Shown here in pieces: positions 1-5,955 of a DNA stretch of 10,450 nt (the first letter of the stretch is position 1; the number at the start of each line of letters is the position of its first letter). Where the stretch lies: positions 1 through 10,450 of the forward strand of contig JAGHUU010000326.1 in assembly GCA_018064695.1 (NCBI GenBank), given 5' to 3'. The DNA comes from Candidatus Blautia equi. Lineage in GTDB: Bacteria; Bacillota; Clostridia; Lachnospirales; Lachnospiraceae. Under the pieces are notes generated by a model. It was not told the DNA's origin, did no database searches, and saw nothing but the letters and a program-made list of their open reading frames with translations. A program made the translations under genes and the position numbers.

Positions 1-82
1 AAGATGACCGTATCGTTATCAAATCACCTAAATTATAGTTGGTATTAGGAGATAACGGAAAGGAAGAGCCACCTATTATTAT

Positions 83-102
83 GTGCTGTGGTTTTTCAGC
101 AC
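83..102 (-). terminator. weak hairpin at end of the MBL gene, possible terminator
   Basis: A 6-bp perfect inverted repeat (GTGCTG at 83-88, CAGCAC at 97-102, 8-nt loop) overlaps the stop codon of the leftmost gene. On the minus strand it is followed by an A/T-rich stretch without a run of T, so it is not a good intrinsic terminator; it may only protect the 3' end. The rest of positions 1-95 holds no gene that I can support. Confidence 0.3.
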
Positions 103-974
103 TTATGCCACAGCATCCGATTCTCCTCAAACTCAAATGTCACCTTCCCACCCGTATACAGACTGGACAGATAAGATCGGATCGTGCTTCCAATCAGGAC
201 ATACTGCTGGGCAGTCATAGTGAGTTTATAGTCGTCGAAGATTTGTTTTAAAAGGTCTTCAAAAGTAACTGGGTTCCGGCAGAAGGTCAGAACCTTTTCT
301 TTTACGGATTCCATGGCGGAGATATTGATATTTGCAAGCACGCTGATATCTTCTGTTACCTCAGCGTGGGATGGAACGAAGCGTGCGGCGGGGATGGTCG
401 GTACGTACTGCAGAGTCTGAATAGCTGCCTCCACATCCCAGAGATAGCCTATGCCATATTTTAACAGGGTCTCTTCGGAAGAAACACAGTCTGCGATGTA
501 TGCGGTACCATCTTTAGTGAGAAAACCGGTCATTTCAAAGCAATGTCCCGGGAGCTCCAGGAGCTGAAGGCCTTCCGGCAAGCAGTCGCCGGTTAAAGGC
601 AGCGCATTGCTCTCCTGTGCCATGAGAAATTTGTGCTTCAGATCCTTGAAAGGCAGTCCGCCATAAAGGCCGGCAGGTTCCAGAACAGGCGCATTAGTAT
701 AGGCACATTCCAGTCCGCGGGCGTAGATCTGACAGCCGGTCTTGTCCTGAAGGAACCGGTTTCCGCCTATATGGTCCGCATGGGAGTGGGTGTTATAAAT
801 AGCGCGAAGCTTCCACCCATTGGCCTCCAGGGTGCGAAACACTTTTTTGCCTGCGTCCTTATCATTTCCGCTGTCGATGAGAATGACTTCCTCATCATTG
901 ATGCGAACCAGACCGATCTTGGCCGGGCAGTTGAAATAGTAGTCGTTTTCTGTAAGCTGAATCAGTTCGTACAT
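96..974 (-). CDS. MBL-fold metallohydrolase with C-terminal helical/winged-helix-like domain
   Basis: A 292-residue metallo-beta-lactamase superfamily hydrolase, probably cytoplasmic (no signal peptide). A full set of two-metal ligands is visible: THSHADHIGG (H63, H65, D67, H68), PGHCFEMTG (H144), D162 in IADC, and H203 in PSHAE. This pattern is that of glyoxalase II-like and related zinc hydrolases. Residues from about 215 to 290 form an extra domain rich in helices and ending in a beta-hairpin-like segment, resembling the winged-helix tails of many bacterial MBL proteins. The start has an AGAGGAA ribosome binding site. It is the last gene of the minus-strand operon, 20 bp after the ATPase gene, which suggests it processes the imported compound or a derivative. 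The substrate cannot be read from the sequence; PGHC instead of the common PGHS/T is a small deviation. Confidence 0.9.
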   Translation of the reverse strand: MYELIQLTENDYYFNCPAKIGLVRINDEEVILIDSGNDKDAGKKVFRTLEANGWKLRAIYNTHSHADHIGGNRFLQDKTGCQIYARGLECAYTNAPVLEPAGLYGGLPFKDLKHKFLMAQESNALPLTGDCLPEGLQLLELPGHCFEMTGFLTKDGTAYIADCVSSEETLLKYGIGYLWDVEAAIQTLQYVPTIPAARFVPSHAEVTEDISVLANINISAMESVKEKVLTFCRNPVTFEDLLKQIFDDYKLTMTAQQYVLIGSTIRSYLSSLYTGGKVTFEFEENRMLWHKC

Positions 975-994
975 GGTTGGTTCCTCTTGGTGAA

Positions 995-1570
995 TTATAA
1001 ATGGGTGATATGCTCCGCAGCAGCGAGCATCCGGGCTTCTTTTTCATCATGGGTCACCACGATGGAGGTTTTTCCTTTGGTGTGGGAGAGAAAATACTGC
1101 AATGCCAGGTCTCTGGTATCGGTGTCCAGTCCCTTGAAGGGCTCATCCAGAAAGATGAGGTCGGCTTCGGCAAGAACGGCACGTACAATGGCAACGCGGC
1201 GTTTCATGCCGCCGCTGTATTCAGAGACAGGCTGATTCAGGTCACCATCAAGACCGATGGCACGAAGGTTTTCTGCGATCTCGGATCGCGGGAAGCCTTT
1301 TTTTAATACCATGGCAACGTTTTCCACAGCGGAGAAGTCTTCACAGAGACGGTCCTCCTGAAAAACGGCGCTTTTATGGACCGGCAGGCCTTCGATGGTA
1401 CCTGCATCCTGCTTTTCAAATCCCATGAGAATGCGAAGCAGGGTCGTCTTTCCACAGCCGGAAGGACCCATGATCACATGACATTTGCCGGATGCAAACT
1501 CCAGAGAGAGGTTTTGAAGAACCTGCTTTTCTCCAAAGGCTTTACTGAGGTTCCGGATCTTTATATTCAT
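995..1570 (-). CDS. ABC transporter ATP-binding protein (nitrate/taurine/THI5-type importer)
   Basis: The energising ATPase of the importer encoded with the two genes upstream, 191 residues. All nucleotide-binding motifs are present: Walker A GPSGCGKTT (35-43), Q-loop VFQED (Q71), signature YSGGMKRR (118-125), Walker B LIFLDEP (138-144), D-loop GLD (147-149) and switch histidine VVTHD (H174). The start at 1570 is chosen because a GGAGG ribosome binding site lies in front of it, the protein then begins with the usual MNIKIRNLSKAF, and its ATG overlaps the permease stop by 4 nt (ATGA); a longer reading frame upstream would lie inside the permease gene. It is short for this family (SsuB/TauB are about 250), lacking the usual C-terminal tail, but ends naturally after the H-loop region. 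The signature has Y for the usual L and R for the usual Q in the LSGGMRQR pattern. Confidence 0.93.
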   Translation of the reverse strand: MNIKIRNLSKAFGEKQVLQNLSLEFASGKCHVIMGPSGCGKTTLLRILMGFEKQDAGTIEGLPVHKSAVFQEDRLCEDFSAVENVAMVLKKGFPRSEIAENLRAIGLDGDLNQPVSEYSGGMKRRVAIVRAVLAEADLIFLDEPFKGLDTDTRDLALQYFLSHTKGKTSIVVTHDEKEARMLAAAEHITHL

Positions 1571-2343
1571 GCCGCATCCCTCCTTTTTGATTCCCCGAGA
1601 AGCTTTTTCAGGACATACAGAAAAACTTTTTCGGAGATCACGCTGATGGCTACGATGATCACAGTCCATGCCAGAAGATCATCGGTGGCCAGGTAGGTTT
1701 TGGCCAGGAAAAGCATTTTCCCCATGGAACCGCTGGGGGTTCCGATGATCTCCGCGGCCACGCCGGCTTTCCATGCCATGCCTGCGGTGACGGTGCAGGC
1801 GGAAAGCAGATAAGGGCGGAGATGTGGAATGATAATATATTTCAGTTTCCTGAAAGGGCTGACCCGGAAGATCTGCGCCATCTCCTTCATTTCCCGGTTG
1901 CCGGACTTGAGTCCCGTAAGGATGTTCTGGTAAATAACCGGAAGAACGATCAGGAAGGAGATAAAAATAGAGAGATTATTCACGGAGAGCCACACCAGGC
2001 AGATAACGATAAAGGATGCCACAGGCACTGACTTTATGGTGACCATCCATGGCCAGAAGAGGATCTCAAGGACGGGAATCTTATGAGCCAGAAAAGCCAG
2101 AAGAATGCCCAGAATGAGTCCCAGAAGAAAGCCTCCTGCAATATGATAGAAGGTGAACCAGATGGAGGAGAAGAAATTCTCCACCTGCCAGATGGTGCAC
2201 AGGCGTTTTAAAACGGCGATGGGGGTGACCAGAAGGATCCGGCTGTGAATCTTCATTGCTGCTATCTGCCAAAAAGTGAGGGCAAGAAATATTGCCCCCA
2301 CTTTTTTTAGCCAGAGCATCTGAAGGGAAGATGGTTTTTCCAT
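1567..2343 (-). CDS. ABC transporter permease, TauC/SsuC type
   Basis: A 258-residue inner-membrane subunit of a type I importer (BPD_transp_1 family). There are about six hydrophobic segments, starting with one at residues 12-30 after a short charged N-terminus. The cytoplasmic EAA loop that contacts the ATPase is visible as EMAQIFRVSPFRKLKYIIIP, about residues 155-174, followed by the family-typical stretch with GMAWKAGVAAEIIG. The ATG has GGAGG at an ideal distance. It is 43 bp downstream of the binding-protein gene and overlaps the ATPase gene by 4 nt, so the two are translationally coupled. Family members import nitrate, aliphatic sulfonates, taurine or thiamine pyrimidine precursors; which applies here is not visible. 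Confidence 0.93.
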   Translation of the reverse strand: MEKPSSLQMLWLKKVGAIFLALTFWQIAAMKIHSRILLVTPIAVLKRLCTIWQVENFFSSIWFTFYHIAGGFLLGLILGILLAFLAHKIPVLEILFWPWMVTIKSVPVASFIVICLVWLSVNNLSIFISFLIVLPVIYQNILTGLKSGNREMKEMAQIFRVSPFRKLKYIIIPHLRPYLLSACTVTAGMAWKAGVAAEIIGTPSGSMGKMLFLAKTYLATDDLLAWTVIIVAISVISEKVFLYVLKKLLGESKRRDAA

Positions 2344-2386
2344 AGATGCCTCCGATTTCTGTTAAGAATAAATATAGAAAAGATAA

Positions 2387-3370
2387 TTACATTCCGTAGT
2401 AGAAGTCGTCTCCAGGAAGAGCTCCGCCTACAGCCTGTGGATTCTCATCAAAGAGGATCTGAAGGTATCCGGACATGGAAGCTTTCATCTCTTCACCGGT
2501 CTTAAGGCTTAAGTGCACGCCAGGGAATGCTTTCATAGCTACAGGAGCTTTTGCTACGATGCCGTATTTCTCAATGAGGGCTGCGTTGTCCTCTACGTTC
2601 TCCTCAGCGTATGCCATGGATGCTGCATACTCAGAGAGGAAGGTTTCAACTGCCTCAGGGTTGTTCTCTACGAACTCGCTGCGGGCTACGATAACACCGG
2701 TAACAATGTCGCATCCGTTATCAAGCTCTGCCCATGCATCGTTGAGGTCAATAGCTGCGCGGAGGCCTTCTACCTGTGCCATAGCTGCGGTTACGAATGG
2801 CTGTGGAAGCATAGCGATGGCTGCCTCATCCTGGTTGATGTAGGAAAGAGCCTCTGTGGTATCAGCACAGAACTGGATAGTAAGATCGTTGTCAGGATCG
2901 ATGCCGTTGGCATTCAGAAGGTGACGAAGGGTGTACTCAGGGGTAGCACCTGCGCCGGTAGCATATACGGTTTTGCCTGCAAGATCAGCGATGGAGTTTA
3001 CGGTCTCACCGCGCTCTACGATGTGAAGAACACCGAGGTTGTTGATGGCAAGGATTTTGATGCCGCCCTCGGTCTTATTGTAGATAACAGAAGCAAGGTT
3101 AGCAGGAACTGCTGCGATGTCGATCTGTCCGCTTGCAAGTGGAGCTACGAAGGTGGAAGGATCAGTGGAGAGCTCTGCGAACTCATAAGTGTTGGCTGTC
3201 TCGCTGTTGGCTGCATCTTCCATAAGTTTTACAAGACCAAAAGCGGTTGGTCCGGAAAGAGCACCTGCTCTTACTGCTGTGGTTTCTTCTGCGTGTGCTT
3301 CCATGGTAAGACCCATCATCATGGTGAGGATGAGGGATACACTGAGAAGCATGGTCATGAGTTTTTTCAT
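2387..3370 (-). CDS. ABC transporter substrate-binding protein (NMT1/THI5-TauA-like), Sec-exported without lipobox
   Basis: A 327-residue solute-binding protein expected to capture the ligand outside the cell and pass it to the permease. Residues 1-28 are a clear signal peptide: KK, a hydrophobic core, and the signal peptidase I site AHA before EE. The mature part has two-lobe features of the COG0715-like/PF09084-like family, such as SGQIDIAAVPANLASVIY and the segment beginning with SIADLAGKTVYATGAGATPEY. There is no lipobox cysteine near the cleavage site; the only cysteines are internal (IQFCAD, NGCDIV). Gram-positive binding proteins are usually lipoproteins, so membrane retention is unclear. 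The ATG has a GGAG-type ribosome binding site. Second gene of the operon, 40 bp after the TM1266-like gene. The ligand is unknown; organic sulfonates or a thiamine precursor are guesses from the family. Confidence 0.88.
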   Translation of the reverse strand: MKKLMTMLLSVSLILTMMMGLTMEAHAEETTAVRAGALSGPTAFGLVKLMEDAANSETANTYEFAELSTDPSTFVAPLASGQIDIAAVPANLASVIYNKTEGGIKILAINNLGVLHIVERGETVNSIADLAGKTVYATGAGATPEYTLRHLLNANGIDPDNDLTIQFCADTTEALSYINQDEAAIAMLPQPFVTAAMAQVEGLRAAIDLNDAWAELDNGCDIVTGVIVARSEFVENNPEAVETFLSEYAASMAYAEENVEDNAALIEKYGIVAKAPVAMKAFPGVHLSLKTGEEMKASMSGYLQILFDENPQAVGGALPGDDFYYGM

Positions 3371-3410
3371 GATGTTTCTCCTTTCGTGTTCGGTCTGTGC
3401 CGAGGTGTAA

Positions 3411-3656
3411 TTAGATCTTGGCTGTATTCGTCTTGGCTGTTACACCGGTGAGCATTCCGAGTTTTCCGGAGAGTGCGCTGGTGATGGAGGTAGGGGCATC
3501 CATGACTACACAGATGATGGAAACGCCTTTCTCTGCGTAGGGAAGTCCCATTCTGCCTATGATATAAGATGCGTATTCATGCAGGATCTTGTTTACGGTC
3601 TCAGCTTCCTGCCGGTCGTAGATGATGATGCTTACTACTGCAATTCTTTTGTCCAT
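3411..3656 (-). CDS. TM1266-type putative iron-only hydrogenase system regulator (ACT/NikR-C-like)
   Basis: An 81-residue cytoplasmic protein. The start MDKRIAVVSIIIYDR followed by a helix (EAETVNKILHEYASYIIGRMGLPY) and a second strand (GVSIICVVMDAP) and helix (ITSALSGKLGML) gives the beta-alpha-beta-beta-alpha-beta plan of ferredoxin-like/ACT domains. I recognise it as the TM1266 family, found in anaerobes and named for neighbours that mature [FeFe]-hydrogenase (HydE, HydF, HydG). None of those is in this window. It has no DNA-binding helix-turn-helix, so it is more likely a small-molecule sensor or oligomeric ligand-binding protein than a classical repressor. The ATG has AAGGAGG 7 nt upstream. 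It is first in the operon, directly after the terminator-bearing leader, ahead of the importer genes. Confidence 0.75.
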   Translation of the reverse strand: MDKRIAVVSIIIYDRQEAETVNKILHEYASYIIGRMGLPYAEKGVSIICVVMDAPTSITSALSGKLGMLTGVTAKTNTAKI

Positions 3657-3702
3657 GGTGCCTCCTTATGTGTGGTCGCGTGTGATCTGCTGCTTTTTTT
3701 CG

Positions 3703-3733
3703 AAAAAGAAAAAACCATGCCGAAAGGGCATGG
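3703..3733 (-). terminator. intrinsic terminator inside the operon leader
   Basis: Read on the minus strand: CCATGCC, a 5-nt loop (CTTTC), GGCATGG, then TTTTTTCTTTTT. The 7-bp perfect stem (3715-3721 with 3727-3733) followed by an almost pure U tract is a textbook Rho-independent terminator. It ends 46 nt before the first start codon and lies downstream of the operon promoter, so it must be read through for the operon to be expressed. On the plus strand no U tract follows, so it does not serve the divergent gene. Confidence 0.85.
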
Positions 3734-3812
3734 TGGTAGTGCGGATCGTACACGCCATCGCCTTTCTACTTGGGACGAACCCTTGTAAGTCAGAACGAAT
3801 ATGTTGTCAGTC
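3703..3812 (-). promoter_or_regulatory. candidate attenuator/riboswitch leader of the TM1266-ABC-MBL operon
   Basis: The transcript expected from the minus-strand promoter has about 80 nt before the terminator hairpin. The first part folds into a stem-loop (3766-3789; C-U-U-A-C, AA, GGG, a UUCGU loop, CCC, AA, G-U-A-G) with a symmetric AA/AA internal loop and one bulged U. Next, GGCGATGG (minus strand, 3755-3762) can pair with the terminator's 5' arm CCATGCC over 7 bp with a single bulged G, forming an antiterminator that excludes the terminator. A 4-bp GUGU/GCAC helix could cap it. I could not match it to TPP, SAM, cobalamin, fluoride, preQ1-I or T-box patterns from memory. The mutually exclusive pairs are seen; the switch is inferred. 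Confidence 0.6.
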
Positions 3813-3818
3813 AATTAT

Positions 3819-3847
3819 ATTTTACGGGGGATACGGACCTGTGTCAA
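3819..3847 (-). promoter_or_regulatory. sigma-A promoter of the TM1266-ABC-MBL operon
   Basis: On the minus strand a perfect -35 TTGACA (3842-3847) is followed after 17 bp by TAAAAT (3819-3824), one mismatch from the -10 consensus. A perfect TATAAT overlaps it (3814-3819) but at a 22-bp spacing. Start of transcription is expected near 3812. Confidence 0.8.
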
Positions 3848-3900
3848 GGTTATAGTTTGCCGGTACAGCCGGTGAACAGCAACTGTAGCACAGAAACCCC
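3848..3900. promoter_or_regulatory. shared spacer between divergent promoters with short repeats
   Basis: The 53 bp between the two -35 boxes carry GCCGGT twice (3859-3864 and 3868-3873, 9-bp period) and a small inverted repeat ACAG-CAA-CTGT. They could be an operator acting on either side, but the elements are short and may be chance. Together with the leader and the two promoters this explains the 310-bp gene-free stretch 3657-3966. Confidence 0.25.
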
Positions 3901-3929
3901 TTGTCATTTTCTTCTGTAAAACGTACAAT
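3901..3929 (+). promoter_or_regulatory. sigma-A promoter of the nth-truA gene cluster
   Basis: TTGTCA (3901-3906), exactly 17 bp, then TACAAT (3924-3929): one mismatch from consensus in each box. The predicted transcript starts near 3936, about 30 nt before the nth start codon. Confidence 0.75.
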
Positions 3930-3966
3930 AACAGTCAGTAAATGCTTTGAAGAGAGGGGATCCCTT

Positions 3967-4605
3967 ATGACCGGACAGGAACTGGCACTTGAAGTGATTC
4001 AGCGTTTAAAAAATGAATATCCCGAAAGCGATTGCACCCTGGACTATGATGAGGCGTGGAAGCTGCTGGTGAGCGTCAGACTGGCTGCCCAGTGCACCGA
4101 TGCCCGGGTGAATGTGGTGGTACAGGATCTGTATAAGAAATTTCCGGATGTGGATGCCCTTGCAAATGCCGAGGTCTCAGAGATCGAAGCCCTGGTTCGC
4201 CCATGCGGCCTTGGAAACAGTAAGGCCCGCGATATCAGTGCCTGCATGAGAATGCTCCGCGACGAATACGGCAGCCGTGTACCTGAGGATTTTGATGCAC
4301 TGTTAAAGCTTCCGGGTGTTGGAAGAAAAAGCGCAAATCTTATCATGGGAGATGTCTTTGGCAAACCGGCCATCGTTACGGACACCCATTGCATCCGTCT
4401 CTCAAACCGCATCGGTCTGGTACACGATATCAAAGATCCTAAAAAGGTGGAGATGGCTCTCTGGAAGATCATCCCTCCGGAAGAGGGCAACAACCTCTGC
4501 CACCGCCTGGTGGACCACGGCCGTGAGATCTGCACTGCCCGCACCCATCCATACTGTGACAGATGCTGTCTGAATGATATCTGCGAAAAAAATGGTGTGG
4601 ACTGA
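3967..4605 (+). CDS. nth: endonuclease III (DNA glycosylase/AP lyase)
   Basis: Base-excision repair enzyme that removes oxidised pyrimidines and cuts the abasic site; 212 residues, as in the family (E. coli 211). Seen are the helix-hairpin-helix LPGVGRKSANLI with catalytic K121 (E. coli K120), the catalytic aspartate D139 in VTDTHCIRLSNR (E. coli D138), and the C-terminal cysteines of the [4Fe-4S] loop, C189, C197, C200 and C206. The spacing is C-x7-C-x2-C-x5-C, one residue longer in the first interval than the classical C-x6-C-x2-C-x5-C. The start at 3967 is chosen for the AGAGGGG ribosome binding site 7 nt upstream; a longer frame from 3901 would begin with a non-ATG codon inside the promoter. 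First gene of the plus-strand cluster. Confidence 0.96.
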   Translation: MTGQELALEVIQRLKNEYPESDCTLDYDEAWKLLVSVRLAAQCTDARVNVVVQDLYKKFPDVDALANAEVSEIEALVRPCGLGNSKARDISACMRMLRDEYGSRVPEDFDALLKLPGVGRKSANLIMGDVFGKPAIVTDTHCIRLSNRIGLVHDIKDPKKVEMALWKIIPPEEGNNLCHRLVDHGREICTARTHPYCDRCCLNDICEKNGVD

Positions 4606-4616
4606 GGGTTTAGGAT

Positions 4617-5204
4617 ATGAATGAAAATAATACTGACAGAAAAAGAGCCATTTCCACATCTCTGAAAGGCGTTATTTATCTGGTAATTGTGATGATCGGC
4701 ATCTTTGGCATCACTTCTCTTATGAAAATGGCCGGCCTCACAAACGTTGACCGGGATGCTGCCGAAATTAAAGCCGGGAAAGAGCAGTGGGAAGAAAACA
4801 AAATGATAAAAGAAGCCAACGGAAAACTGGAGCTTGTAAAGGATCCATCTGCTGATCCGGCCATCTCCTTTCTGCCCCTTGGCATGTATCTGACTGTAAC
4901 AGACTATGAGAATGGAATTCTGAAGCTCATCCTGGATAACCAGAGCGGATATCAGATGGAGTACAGAAAAGTCTGGACTCTGGATCGTGAAAAAGACGGA
5001 GCGTATGAAGAACTGGGCGTCCTCTTTCAGAAGGAGGAAGGGATCAATGATCCTTCGGATGTAAAACCGGTCCTGATTCTGGATCTTACAAAAGAAGCGC
5101 TGGAATGTGATCTGAATTCTCTTGGTCGACTTGAGCCGGGAAATTATATCCTTCATATGGAAGATATCCAGGCAGCGTTTTCCTTAAAAGAGGTGGAAGA
5201 ATGA
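4617..5204 (+). CDS. single-pass membrane protein with extracellular Ig-like domain
   Basis: A 195-residue protein I cannot name. Residues 1-17 are polar with R8, K9, R10 and K17; 18-36 are a hydrophobic helix (GVIYLVIVMIGIFGITSLM); positive-inside charges put the C-terminus outside. After a charged linker (about 40-80) comes a beta-rich domain, from MYLTVTDYENG through LILDNQSGYQMEYRKVWTLDRE to LEPGNYILHM near the end. This is the pattern of the bacterial Ig-like domains (Big_14-like, PF20251) often seen on clostridial membrane proteins and lipoproteins. No catalytic motif is visible. It begins 11 bp after nth with a weak ribosome binding site (TAGGAT) and overlaps truA by 4 nt (ATGA), so translation of truA is probably coupled to it. 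A link to DNA repair or tRNA modification is unlikely; it seems a passenger. Confidence 0.8.
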   Translation: MNENNTDRKRAISTSLKGVIYLVIVMIGIFGITSLMKMAGLTNVDRDAAEIKAGKEQWEENKMIKEANGKLELVKDPSADPAISFLPLGMYLTVTDYENGILKLILDNQSGYQMEYRKVWTLDREKDGAYEELGVLFQKEEGINDPSDVKPVLILDLTKEALECDLNSLGRLEPGNYILHMEDIQAAFSLKEVEE

Positions 5205-5944
5205 AGAAAAATTTTAAATTTACCATCGCCTATGATGGTTCCCGCTACTACGGATGGGAACACCAGCCGAATATTGACCTGACCATTCAGGGTAAAATGG
5301 AATCCGTTCTTTCCCAGATGGTTGGCGAGGAGATCGAGGTCATCGGCTGCGGCCGGACTGACGCCGGTGTTCACGCCAAGGGAATGGTCTGCAATGCCCA
5401 TTTTGATACCGACATGGATACGGATGAGATCCAGACTTATATGAACCGTTATCTCCCGGATGATATCTGCGTCCGCGAGGTCCGTGTGGCTTCCGACCGC
5501 TTCCACAGCCGTTATAATGCCGTCGGCAAGACTTATTGCTATACCTGCTACGTTGGCGACTTAAAGCCGATCTTTAACCGCAAATATGTCTATCCTCTGG
5601 ATCAGATCCCTGATGTGGCTAAAATGAAAAAAGCTGCGGAATATCTGACCGGCGAGCATGATTTTGCCAGCTTCTGCAGCAACCCGAAGATGAAAAAATC
5701 CACTGTGCGTATTGTTGACCGCATCGAGATCGAGCAGAGTGGTTCCTATATTAATCTGACCTTCCACGGAACAGGCTTCCTGCAGCATATGGTGCGCATT
5801 CTCACAGGAACGCTTCTGGAGGTTGGTTACGGCAAGCGCACACCGGAGAGCATTCCGGATCTCATCGAGGCCAGAAACCGTTCCCTGGCAGGCTTTACTG
5901 CCCCGGCGAAGGGTCTCTGCATGATGAAAGTTGACTACAAATAA
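5201..5944 (+). CDS. truA: tRNA pseudouridine synthase A
   Basis: Converts uridines 38-40 in the anticodon stem-loop of many tRNAs to pseudouridine. The 247-residue length fits the family (E. coli 270; Gram-positive forms are shorter). The catalytic aspartate is D54 in GCGRTDAGVHAKG, the signature of TruA; the N-terminal YDGSRYYGWEHQP and the C-terminal GTGFLQHMVRILTGTLLEVG are also family hallmarks. The ATG overlaps the stop of the preceding membrane-protein gene (ATGA), with a GGTGGAAG region acting as ribosome binding site. No sign of damage. Another gene with AGGAG overlapping its stop follows 11 bp later. Confidence 0.97.
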   Translation: MKKNFKFTIAYDGSRYYGWEHQPNIDLTIQGKMESVLSQMVGEEIEVIGCGRTDAGVHAKGMVCNAHFDTDMDTDEIQTYMNRYLPDDICVREVRVASDRFHSRYNAVGKTYCYTCYVGDLKPIFNRKYVYPLDQIPDVAKMKKAAEYLTGEHDFASFCSNPKMKKSTVRIVDRIEIEQSGSYINLTFHGTGFLQHMVRILTGTLLEVGYGKRTPESIPDLIEARNRSLAGFTAPAKGLCMMKVDYK

Positions 5945-5955
5945 GGAGCAGAAAC

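Noticed and set aside
1..60. TATAAT-like box on the minus strand near 33-40
   Set aside because: No matching -35 box at 16-18 bp and no gene visible after it in the window.
39..251. Small plus-strand reading frame at the left end
   Set aside because: Most of it is antisense to the MBL gene, and no ribosome binding site or recognisable protein is seen.
1571..1669. Longer N-terminus for the ABC ATPase
   Set aside because: The extra 33 codons lie within the permease gene, do not look like an ABC domain, and the internal ATG has its own GGAGG site and a 4-nt overlap with the permease stop.
3734..3812. Assignment of the leader to a known riboswitch class (fluoride, TPP, SAM, preQ1, T-box)
   Set aside because: GGCGATGG recalls the start of fluoride aptamers and GGGTTCGTCCC recalls T-box terminators, but the rest of those consensus patterns is missing.
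3901..3966. Upstream start for nth
   Set aside because: It would begin with TTG in the -35 box of the promoter; the ATG at 3967 has a proper ribosome binding site and gives the family length.
4044..5156. Long minus-strand reading frame of 370 codons opposite nth and the membrane protein gene
   Set aside because: It runs antisense to well-supported genes, has low-complexity Ser/Arg-rich translation and no family features.
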